Made by a program: the position numbers and the translations under genes
Notes under the pieces: generated by a model
The model's database searches: none
What the model was told of the DNA's origin: nothing
Seen by the model: the letters and a program-made list of their open reading frames with translations, nothing else
Source of the DNA: Metarhizium brunneum
Taxonomy: Eukaryota; Ascomycota; Sordariomycetes; Hypocreales; Clavicipitaceae
NCBI RefSeq assembly: GCF_013426205.1
Contig: NC_089423.1
Coordinates: 7,316,001 to 7,380,000 of the forward strand
Reading direction: 5' to 3'
DNA length: 64,000 nucleotides
Shown: positions 47,972-58,110 of the stretch, piece after piece
Numbering within the stretch: the first letter of the stretch is position 1
Layout: the number at the start of each line of letters is the position of its first letter

Positions 47972-49127
47972 CAGATATTTGCAAAAATAGAAAAATGAGA
48001 AGGGGTTTATATAGATCGGTTTAACATACTTCAATCTCGATGGATCGTGTATATCTATCGTTTACAAGTCCCTGAAGCCTTGGGCTTTTTTTTCTATAGA
48101 ACTAGCACCTTTCCCTTTTTCTTTCACCGAATACTATGCAGTACGCAAAGAAAATATTACTTACCTGAGTTGCGGCGGTGAGGCATTCGCTGAACTTCCT
48201 TCCTGGAATAGCTACATAGCTACCTACGTAGTAATGCTATGGCTAGAGAACATCAGACGTGACATTGCGATGTCTCTGAGGCGTCGGCTCTCACTGCGAC
48301 GACGCCAATATCATCGCCAACCCTATTCGCACTACGATTCCCACTTTTCTTCTCGCTGTTCACATCCTCCGCATCTTCCTCGAGAGCCTGTCACTAGAAT
48401 CCGAGCCCCTATGTCCAAGAGAAGGGTTCTCTCACAGTTTCCAACAGCTCCGGATACGTATTTCACTGTATATGCCGTAATGGGCATTCCGGAGGGAGAG
48501 ATGGGGGAGATTATTATGTTCCTGGCACGTCAAAATGGTTTAGATCTGATCGATGAAGATGCGGCAGCTGTCATTTACGAGGTCAATATGGTCCTCAAAG
48601 CTTGCAAGACATACCAGCGCCCTGCCAGAGGTGCTTCGCGTCGGAATTGGTGGGACGACTCCGACTCGACGCTCTTCAGTCATCGTCTTAGTCGGCAAGA
48701 AAAAGCATTCTTCGAGTGCTGGAGAAGCTACCCCACCCGAACGTTGGCGAGGTCATCGATATAGACAAGGATGAGGGTATATATTTCCGAAGACACCTCC
48801 CCTGTCGCAGATTGAACTCCCTGCTCAACAGGGTCGTATTGTGTGGCATCAGGATCTTCCCGTCAGCTTCATCATCTTCACGTCGTCATCCCTGTGCCCT
48901 GCTCTGCGACTTTAGTATGGCAAGCTGTCAGTCGCGCATGTAAGAGGTCAAGCTGCTTGAACGGCGGCTGTGCCGCCCATCACCAACTCTCTCACCGCGT
49001 TGATTCTGGAACCTTCTTTGCAGGCAAAGTATCTAGATATAATGCGCTATTACTACATGTATGTATAATTCTTTCTTCGTCATCGTGATAATCAACAGTA
49101 TCGGGACTAGTTTGTTGAGTCAACGCG
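47972..49127. other. Region right of the cluster, at most one doubtful small gene
   Basis: This 1.16-kb stretch separates FAS beta from the rhodopsin-domain gene. It holds the 3' untranslated region of FAS beta and the doubtful frame described at 48234-48764. It may mark the right border of the cluster. Confidence 0.4.
48234..48764 (+). CDS. Hypothetical protein, doubtful
   Basis: A 176-codon frame starts with a very Arg-rich segment (about residues 8-25). It then has a more protein-like middle, FTVYAVMGIPEGEMGEIIMF at about 83-102 and an acidic stretch DLIDEDAAAVIYEVN. I recognise no family. After residue 150 the neighbouring frame reads VLEKLPHPNVGEVIDID, so the gene may continue by an intron or may be a frameshifted remnant. 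It is not obviously part of the cluster. Confidence 0.3.
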   Translation: MLWLENIRRDIAMSLRRRLSLRRRQYHRQPYSHYDSHFSSRCSHPPHLPREPVTRIRAPMSKRRVLSQFPTAPDTYFTVYAVMGIPEGEMGEIIMFLARQNGLDLIDEDAAAVIYEVNMVLKACKTYQRPARGASRRNWWDDSDSTLFSHRLSRQEKAFFECWRSYPTRTLARSSI

Positions 49128-50458
49128 CTACAGGCCTTTCCCTGCAGGCAATCTCGTCGCGTTCTCTCGCTGCCACTCCATGATGTCAACATGGGCTTGA
49201 CGCGGTTTTGTTACATCGTCAGAGGAAGACATGCTTAGCCCATTAGACTTCCAGCTGCTGGACTCTGTCTCCTTATCTTTTCGCAATATATACTTGTCCA
49301 CCAAGGGCTTGACCCCCGGGACTGACACGGCAATGATTGTGGCGCTGACCTCGGCTACCTCAAGACATAGCAGCTTGAGGAACGAAAATTGAAACTCGAT
49401 CTTTTGATCCGATTCCCCTTTACATGTTTGTCAGTAAAAATATTTCGCCCCAACTAGGACAAGCTGTTACTCACAACCGTAGTTAATAACTAGCACAACC
49501 CGCGAGGCAGAGAGACCGATAACGCTGCAATCATGTCGTCAGAATACTGTCCACTGTGCCCAAGATTCATGAATGATGAATAGTATCAGTAACTCACAGT
49601 ATACCCGGCAATAAAATACAAGCTAGTTGAAGCTTTTGTTTCCGCGCCAGCTGTAAGCCCTTGAGCATTACGGCTGGAATCCCAAATAATAAAAAGTCAG
49701 AGGCAAGCGAAATGCTAGATATGATGGAGTACACCTGAAACCAATGCATGCATGTGTGCCTTTCGTACTCTTCCTTGGTATAAAATACCCATACCATACT
49801 GACAGGCAGACAGTGGAAGATGAGAAGACAAATTTGCGCCACGTATCCTGCTAGAATAATGGCGGCAATACCCTTAATAGCCAGGAGGAACTTTTTATCC
49901 ATGTAGCAAAGCCGCCAATAAAATGCGATACCAGATATTCGACAAAGCACCAACGCCGTGCTGTATATCAAGTGCGCGATGGTATCAAGGGCCTGAATTT
50001 GCGTGTAGGTTTCGTCGTCCATCATAAAGTATATCCACATGGGGTTTTGCCCAGCGCCCATTACAATGAGTCGTATACATAATGCCGTAAAGGGAATGAA
50101 TACCACCTAAATTAAAAGATGAAAAGTATTCTGTGTTAATATCTTGGCCTAGAGCAGATTTAAACTTGGGGGCCCAGCTTACCAGCGACGCGAGTACAAC
50201 TCCGTCATCAAAGCCGAATCCATAGCCCTTGATAATAAACTTGCGCGAATAGAGTCGACACACGACTACCAACGTGGCCAGAAAAGTGACGGAGGCGATG
50301 CTCGCGATGCCCGGTATGTTTTGATTGTTTCTCAGAAGTTTCATATCGACGTCCGGAGGAATCCGGCCATCCCGGATGGCTTCATCAATACCGTCGCTCA
50401 TTTCGTTGGACCGTGTCGAACGCGTCGAGTCACTAGACGTCGTCCAGAGCGAGAGCAA
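49128..50458 (-). CDS. Fungal rhodopsin-domain integral membrane protein
   Basis: Four exons on the minus strand, 50458-50183, 50106-49598, 49524-49475 and 49417-49128, give about 374 residues. Introns are 76, 73 and 57 bp. The first transmembrane segment is followed by CRLYSRKF and GFGFDDGVVLASL, the characteristic start of the fungal rhodopsin/PTH11-like family. Further hydrophobic helices follow in exon 2. The last helix, in exon 4, ends SVPGVKPLVDKY, also typical. The short third exon (50 bp) and the AAG acceptor at 49418 are inferred from frame and from the expected final helix. Such proteins sit in the plasma membrane and are often suspected receptors; the ligand is unknown. Position just outside FAS beta suggests it is not a core cluster gene. 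Confidence 0.75.
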
Positions 50459-53313
50459 TAGGTTCGGGGATATTATAATATTATGATCAGGGTTGGGAAA
50501 ATAAACTGTGGAGTGTTCATGGGCATGGGCTGCTTACAATCAATTTATTACAATCTTCGATCTGTATTCATGCGATCTAGCCGGGCAACCATCATGACTC
50601 GCATTTCAGCGGCATTTACAAAGCCATGTCGGAGGAGAAAGTTTCTTTGCAGATTCCTGCTGGCTTTTTGACAGTTCAAGTTTCGCCGTGTGCCTAGAAC
50701 CTGGCCACTTCGAGGGGTTGAGCGGCAGACCTGCTGATCTGATTGCTTGTAGTCGTTTCAGGTCTGCCGCACTAACAAACGCCATCAATGCGTGGCGCGG
50801 AAGGATGTTCGGAACTTGACGGCAGTCCCCACAGGTATTGGTGTTAGCATGTGCTGTTGAAGTGCTAATGTCTCGCAATGGTTTGAAATGAAATTGGACT
50901 GCAAAGTTTGCGCACAAGTTACGTACGGTCTGGTGGATTATTAGTACTCCAACTGCGGACTTTGCAGAGGGCCAAAGCACAAGTGGCACACATGCCGCAA
51001 ACCGCAAGACTATCAGGAATTCACGCGCCGAGACTTTGAGGCTTGTTTTTGGGGCATTTAACCCTACATCGATTGAATCTTGGCGCCTGTTGATGAGGGT
51101 TCATCGGCTGTGTTGGTGATGCCGACTGTGCGATTTCTGGCCATCGCGCGTGATAACGAATTCTACCAAGCTAGCCTGTCGGGTTCAGATGTGTTATATT
51201 AAGCTCTTGAAAAGAACCAGATTATGATTGTGATGATCATGTCTTGGCGATTGCCCACGTTGCGCTACCGTAGCGAGTCTTGTTGGACCTGCAATCTTTC
51301 ATGACGCACGCCATCATTTGTCGCCTCACTGCTGCGTATAAATGTGTCATTGTTGACAGATTAGTCAGATGGTGCATTCGTATTGCTAAGGCGACTGCGC
51401 GCGTAACAGAAAGAGTCAGCTATTTGATGGCATAATCCTTTACGACTCCGGTTAGCAGGCTTGATATTATTGTTCCGTGCTGGATACCAATGTTTAGCAT
51501 CAATTCTTCATACAAGAAATATAGGATTATACTACCAAAATTAACATGGTATTGTATTTATTTTACCGTTGATGTATTGTTGGGTGTGGCAAGATTAGGC
51601 AGACAAGCCAAGCTTGAAACATGATTCCACATGACGGATACAGGGCCCGCATCATGGAAGTCAGAATATCACAATGGAATGTTATGTCAAGCAGCGCCGA
51701 GGCAATATTAAGGAAACAGACTTAGGGTTACGACATGTGTCGTAGGCGACACTCGAGTCTGCAGACCCGTCCAATGTGTGTAAATTGCAAATGCAAGATT
51801 AAAAAGATGGATTACATGAACTCGAATATGATTTTGTGTATGTGAAGGAGGAACTAGGGTAAATTGTAAAAGAGGATTATATTTTACAATTTATTTTTTT
51901 CTTGGAGGGGGAAGTGGGAAGGGGAGATATATTAAGATATAGGCTGGAAGTAAATGTCATAATCGTTAAACTCGAAGACGACGGGCACTTTAAATCCGTG
52001 GCGAGTCTCGTTAATGTAATTCCCTTTGATGTTAATTGGTCAGCACATGCTACACTGATTCATTCATTCGGAGATGGGTGTCTTATCATTTATGCTAGTT
52101 ACACGAGACTTTCAAGCAGAAGCCGGCTTTCTCGGCGTGCAAAGAAGGTCCATTGAGAAGTCGTATTCATGTGTACTTGGCTACGCCATTATCAGACGTC
52201 CAGTCAGCCTTGCTTCATCCAAGGTTTCAGCATACCTTGAGCATTACCTCTTCACGCGCCTGCTCATATATCGTGATTTATACCTACGGTCGACGCCATC
52301 TTCCGTTGATCAGCTTGGTAGATGTTATCTGTGCAGGCAAGGCCTATGCAGCGAAGTTTTGGACTGTTCGGAGTTGAGAGCATTGGGACAATTGCTGTCC
52401 GGTAGGAAGCTAATGCTCTGGCACAAGCAACGCCCTCCTAACCAACAATTTCGTCTTGTGTCGTTACCTTTGTTATTACCTTGGTGGATATTCATGCCCC
52501 AGCTATTGCACGGTCTTTATATTCTATTATTCTAGCGGCCGGGGAGGCTCCGTGATTACCGGACGGATTAGCTGTTACACACACAATGTTGGTCATATGG
52601 ACGCCTGGCTAGACACATAATTTTCGCGGTTAACGCTATCGTCCTAGCGTTCCCGTGACGTCCTCAAGAAATCTTTAGGTCGTCATAAACATCCCGATGG
52701 CAAGTTGGTTCCTTGTCCGCTACATGAAGATTGCGTCAAGCTGTCATTGGATACGCCTGCTGTTATGGACCAGAAGCTGATAGATCAGGGCATTGACGTG
52801 GCTGAGTTGCCCGAGGGGTTGTACGTCACAATATTACACTACACACGTGGTTCGAATCGGTGTCACTTGGCTGCTTCTTTTTTAATAATAGTCTGGTAGT
52901 TTGGCAAATCGTTGGGATGTCAGATAGCCTGTGCTGCTTTCAAAAATGGGCGCTACCCTGTAAAATAATCGCATGGGCAATATTGAACCTATAGGAGCTT
53001 GAGTTGACAAACCTCACCACAACACGTGGACCAATTAGGCCAGGTTCAGTTGATGTCCATAAAGACTGGTAGTGGAGTCTCGTCGCTCGGTCTACATGCC
53101 AGCATGTAACTATTGACATGGAGCAGTCACTTTATTCCCACAGCGCCATTTCTCATGTCCACGTAAACAACATTGCGCTTCTGTCAGACCATTGAAGGCA
53201 TACTCTTTTTAAAACAACCCCCTGATTCCTAAAACTAGTAAACTCGCTAGTGCAACCACCACCTCTTTTTTTTCCCCTTCAGAGGCCGTTAAGCTCGCCT
53301 CCGCCGCCGCATT
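50459..53313. other. 2.9-kb region without a supported gene
   Basis: Only short frames occur here, including a 153-codon plus-strand frame at 52074-52535 that resembles nothing I know. A short stretch at about 52679-52850 reads like protein (DGKLVPCPLHEDCVKLSLD onward) and might be a remnant of a lost gene. Base composition becomes more A/T-rich than in the cluster. No terminal inverted repeats or RNA gene are evident. Confidence 0.4.
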
Positions 53314-54498
53314 ATGTCTGGCTCCGGGAACTCGCCCTCGGTCAGCTCCTCATCGAAGGAGAGCGCGGCCGATAAGGCTTGCAAGCTGGCCAATAGAGTG
53401 ATACTCGCGCAGATTCAGACCAAGCTCAAGAGGAATCCTACGACAAACCTATCTCCATTCCTTCGGCAGCAGTCAGAGTCCTACGACGAATTTGTCGCAA
53501 ATCTAGCCGCCGCGCAAAACGCCGAGAGTGACAGTGAAGATGAGGATTGCCCCGATCTCTCCAATGAGCTGTGTGGACTCGTACTTGGTGGCTCACCTGA
53601 AATTATACATGCCCTCCACGACAGGGTCTTGAAATTGTCTTCGGGAGGTGTGACGACGTTCAATCTCGATAACTCAAAAAACCTGCCCATGGATATCGTG
53701 GCGGGGCTCAATGAGGCCATCCAAGGAGGAGAAGTTTTGTGGCGATTGCACGACACGTTTGTCATCGGCCTTGGGTCTTCTGAAGTCGTCAAAATCAGCA
53801 CCTCGCTCGACCTTGACGAAATTAGTAACTTGGAGTACCTCAACAGTCTCTCTCTTGGGATTCCAATACCGTTGTGTCTCGGCGCCTTACGATCAGGCCG
53901 AAGGGTTTACTTGTTCATGTCTCGTGCGTCCGGTCAGCCGCTTGAGATGGTGTGGCCGCAACTAACGCCCCTCCACAAAACATCCATCCAACAGCAGTTG
54001 ATACAGATGTTTACCACTCTACGATCTATTCACCCAAGCACAGCCAGGGAAGAAATGAAAATTGGCAGTTTCGCGTCAGGCATATGTAAGGACATCAGAA
54101 GGTGTCAGCGAGTGAGCATTAAACCCATTTATAATGAGATTGACTTTAATGACTTTCTCTGTCACGAAGAAAAAAGGACATAGACCGCTTGGATTAAAAT
54201 GATTCGATCCGCAATGAGGGCGGATCATGACCTGGTTGCTACTCATGCAGACCTTCATCCCCGGAATATCATGGTTGAATGGGACACCGAGGAAGGCGGT
54301 ACCTTGCATATTACCGCAATCATTGACTGGGAGCTAGCTGGATGGTATCCTGAATATTGGGAGTTCGTGAAAGCTCTGCACACGGTCGATATCAAGGGTG
54401 CCTTGGCGGATTGGTACGAATACCTCCCCACAGCGGCGATTGGGTCTTGGCCTACCGAGTTTTCGCTTGATTTGCTTATTGGACGCTGGCTTGGGTAA
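53314..54498 (+). pseudogene. APH-family (aminoglycoside/choline-kinase-like) phosphotransferase with in-frame TAG
   Basis: The frame from 53314 and the frame from 54199 are in the same phase, separated by one TAG at 54181-54183. Reading across it gives about 394 codons with the order expected of fungal APH proteins: a charged N-terminus, a nucleotide-binding part (TFVIGLGSSEVVKI, about 148-161), a linker ending FNDFLCHEEKRT, then THADLHPRNIMV (about 310-321) with catalytic Asp and Asn, and IIDWELAGWYPEYWEF for metal binding. The catalytic half lies after the stop, so a truncated product would be inactive. A 72-bp GTGAGC..TAG intron (54112-54183) would remove the stop in frame, but would also remove sequence that looks conserved. 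Substrate is unknown; bacterial-type drug resistance should not be assumed. Confidence 0.7.
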
Positions 54499-55545
54499 AC
54501 TCACTTCCTCAACTGTCCAGTATAAGTGAGATTTTCTTGCTAGACTCTATAATACGCACCATATCTTTATTATTCCCTAGGCCTTTCTTGCGACTTCACA
54601 GGAACGAATTGCTGGCTTCCCCACTACGTCTCACGATTTCACTCTCCAATGGCCCCTGCGGGTATTTCACGGAGTCGTTGATACCGCCGATCTCGACATC
54701 TTGTCTGGCGGTAATGCCAGTCGACGAGTGTGCCTCAAACCAGGCCGGGGTGGACGCATTTTAAAGTTTTTGCGATAAAGGGAAATCCTGATGCAGACCG
54801 GATAACTTTTGATTCAGCTGTAGTTTTTTCTGCGTAAGTGCAGTGCCATAATAATTCCCGTGCATGTAAGCGACTTTCCCTTCTTTCTTGGGAGTGGCGC
54901 AATCGGATTCGTAAGTGACTCAATTAAATGGGCCAGCGGAAACCTTCTTCTTCTTTCAGTTTACAACTGAATCAGGCAAGACCTTCCTCCTGCTCTCGCG
55001 GGTGAATCGGATAAGATATGTGGGCTTCGGTCAACTCGGACAGTTCGGAACCTCGGAGGTCAACTGGATACTTATTTAGCTCGTCCGAGATTTGTTAGTA
55101 TGTAGGTCCGATCCCGAGAGTAAGCTGTGGAGAATAGTTGCCATTTAATTTACTGGGTACAAATTGACGATAACCTTAGAATAGCTTACTGTGCTTTACT
55201 AAAGTTCTCACTTCTATGACGTCGAGATATTCTAGAGTTGGCACGGCATGTCGACTCAAGCTAATTAAGAAGAAGTGTAACCACTAGACCCTGAATCTAT
55301 TGTATTCAAGATTCGGGAAGTCTCACAATTTGTTACCGAGGCTCCCGAAGCTCCGAGCCTTTAGGCCTAAAATTGCTGCAATGCCACCTTGCACAAGAAT
55401 GTATATTAAGCAATGCGAGACTGCTGAACCATAGAAATTTAATAACGATACTTTGGACTCATCAACTACTAACCGTTGAACTTTGACGTTAATATCTCCT
55501 CTTACATTACTTACCTTGACGCTGCTCGCCCTCCAACAAGTTGCA
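54499..55545. other. Intergenic region, no gene seen
   Basis: This 1.05-kb stretch between the APH-like locus and the GFA-family gene is rather A/T-rich. It has only short frames without recognisable domains. It should include the promoter of the GFA-family gene. Confidence 0.5.
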
Positions 55546-56092
55546 ATGGAAACCACTTGTCTTTGCAAAGCAGTAGCAGTTAAAGTCTCGGAGAATTGGC
55601 TTGATGGGAAGCAACATGGTCAAATCTGTCATTGTTACAACTGCCGCAAAGTAAGCGGTACAGGTATGCGTCTTCCACTGATACTTTGAAAGCAATGTCT
55701 GTCAATCTAATATATTTTCCTAGCCATGGGAGCTACCAATCTTATTGTTGACCGCTCCACGGTTACAATTTCTGGTGAATTGTACCTCTTTGAAGATTAC
55801 GACACCTCGACTGGCAAGCCAGTTCACCGCTATTTCTGTAAAGTCTGCTGCAAGTAAGGATTTTTGACTTTTCCCGAACTAGAAGGCAAATTCAGAATTC
55901 GAGCTAATCGATTGCCACTATAGCCCTATTAAAAGTGAAAGCCATCTGGTGCCTGACTCCATTATCCTCAAGATGGGCATCTTTGAGCATGTTCCAAAGC
56001 CGAAGAGTGAGAGTTTTGCGCAGGAGAGACAGGCTTGGGGCCAGCCCGTTGCATCGGATGTTGAACAGTTGAAAGGAACAAGCTATGACTAA
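55546..56092 (+). CDS. GFA-family (glutathione-dependent formaldehyde-activating-like) zinc protein
   Basis: Three exons, 55546-55663, 55724-55853 and 55924-56092, with 60- and 70-bp introns, encode 138 residues, normal for this small family. Zinc-ligand cysteines are visible: CLC near the N-terminus, CHCYNCRKVSG around residue 31, and FCKVCC at the end of exon 2. Exon joins restore SGTAMGATNLIV and CCNPIKSESH. Family members bind zinc in a Mss4-like fold and are often annotated as formaldehyde-activating or CENP-V-like; the true substrate of fungal copies is mostly unknown. It is the last intact gene before the A/T-rich block. The start at 55546 fits the family better than an upstream in-frame codon. 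Confidence 0.8.
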
Positions 56093-56702
56093 ATTGGCTT
56101 CTTCCGGAAAGTAGAGCTATTTTAGCAAAAAAATTGAATGTTCGAAATATTTGTCAGCTACATAAATAGAAATATATTTGTATATTTTCCAGAAGATAAT
56201 TGCTAGACGGGCCTAGCTTGTCGGGCCTTAGTTGTGGGATAAAACTGCCTTTATTAATTGATTACTCAAGCGCTTTACGATCAGTCCAAGCGTTACGGGG
56301 GCTTTATAGGGCTTAGAGCTTAATAACTTAACTTGGTAATACTGTTATAAACTTATAGTATGTTAAAGGTTATAAGTTTCCTAAATATAAAGACGAGTAA
56401 CCGTTATATATATATAAGTAAAACAGCTATACCCAAGATTTCCACCGGGCTATGTATTCAATTTGTGGAATTTCGATATCCTTTATTGTTAATACCCCTT
56501 TTATTAGGCCTTATTCTTGGGCGCTGTTATGGGGCCCTAACCATGTAATCTCTAACAGCTATAGCTTTGCAGGGCAAATATCTTAAATTTATAATATACG
56601 GACAATACCTGCGTTGTTATTAGTGTAGTAAGTAGTAGTTATAGTTGATATACTACCACAAAACATTACAAAATTATAAAAACTACACGTGGAACTACTC
56701 TG
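56093..56702. other. Transition into A/T-rich DNA
   Basis: Composition shifts from normal to A/T-rich here, with scattered GC-bearing islands (for example around 56205-56330 and 56440-56530). No gene is supported. It is the border between the gene-bearing segment and the RIP-degraded block. Confidence 0.5.
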
Positions 56703-56780
56703 CTTGTAATACCTAGTATATCTGACTTGTAATACCTAATATATCTAACTTATAATACCCAGCGTACTTAACTTGTAATT
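56703..56780. repeat. 23-bp tandem repeat, three copies plus a partial fourth
   Basis: Three consecutive 23-bp units start with CTTGTAATACC, CTTGTAATACC and CTTATAATACC (56703-56725, 56726-56748, 56749-56771), and a partial fourth begins CTTGTAAT. The differences are mostly transitions. The array lies immediately before the first copy of the longer direct repeat. Confidence 0.75.
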
Positions 56781-56782
56781 AT

Positions 56783-58110
56783 AACAGCTAAGGTTCCTAA
56801 GGGATAAACTAGTTATAATTTATATTAATAGAATAATTAGGGCAGTTAATCTAAGCAATTAGTTATTATATTAGTAATAAATTATAAATTATAATTAAGT
56901 AATTAAAGTTAAAAAGTTATAAGTAAAGCTTATTTAATATAATAATTTATATTAAAAGCTAAAAAGCTAAAGTTTATTTATAAAGTAAAATTAAAAGTTT
57001 TTATATATTATAATAAATTACTTTTTTTATTATAATATTTCTTTTTAGATTATTATTATAATTATAATTTTACTTATATAAATCATGGTTTTTTTTATAA
57101 TTTAAATATAATAATTATTTTAATTATTAATTTATTATTTACCTTACCTATATTATTTTATAGCTTATATAGCCGGCCTAACTTATAGCTTATTTTTTAT
57201 ATATAACTAGATTATAATATAATATCCCCTTTTTTATAGTTTTATTCTTAAAACTTAAGTTTTATTTTATAAATAGCTTTATAGCTTTTTCTTTTATTAA
57301 TAAGTTTCTTTTTTCTTTTATTTTTTAGAATATTTTATTAATATTATATCTAATTATATTTTTAAGCTAAAATTAAATATAAAGAAAAATAATAATTATA
57401 AATATATTAATTTTATTAATATTATAAATTTATTTAATTACCTTATAAATATACTTTATATTTATTATTTTAAAAATAATAAATTTTATTATATAATAAA
57501 TAAGAAATTATAATATAATAAATATATATAATATAATTATAACAGCTAAGGTTCCTAAGGGATAAACTAGTTATAGTTTATATTAGTAAAATAACTAAGG
57601 TAATTAATCTAAGTAGTTAGGTATTATACTAATAATAAGTTATAAATTATAACTAAGTAATTAAAGTTAAAAAGTTATAAGTAAAGCTTATTTAATATAA
57701 TAATTTATATTAAAAGCTAAGAAATTAAAATCTATTTATAAAATAAATTTAAGAGTTTTTATATATTATAATATTTACTTATTATTTATTAAAGTTCTAA
57801 TAAATTATAATTATATATATATTATTAGTTTATTTAAAGTTTATTAAATAATTAATAAACTCTCTTTTATTAGTAGCTTATTTTAACTATTAATCTATTA
57901 CTTATTATACTTATACTATTTTATAACTTATATAGCTAGCTTAATTTATAACCTATATTATAGCTTATAACTAGATTATAATATAATATCCCTTCTTTTA
58001 TAGTTTTACTCTTAAAATCTAAGCCTTATTTTATAAATAATTTTATTTACTTTTTTTTTATTAATTATAAGTATTTTACTTTCTTATAATATTTTTCTTT
58101 TATTATATCT
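56783..58110. repeat. Direct repeat, two copies offset by 758 bp
   Basis: Both copies start with AACAGCTAAGGTTCCTAAGG, at 56783 and 57541. They stay alignable for about 530 bp, through a shared ATAACTAGATTATAATATAA stretch near 57202 and 57965, after which they diverge. Differences are mainly transitions, as expected after RIP. They could be tandem units or the degraded terminal repeats of a small element; no coding sequence lies between them. Confidence 0.7.

Noticed and set aside
52074..52535. 153-codon plus-strand frame as a gene
   Set aside because: No domain, no signal peptide and no supporting splice structure; composition is like the surrounding non-coding DNA.
52785..52875. tRNA-like A and B box sequences (TGGCTGAGTTG and GGTTCGAATCG)
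   Set aside because: The flanking bases do not form a good acceptor stem and no anticodon arm could be folded by eye, so I treat it as chance.
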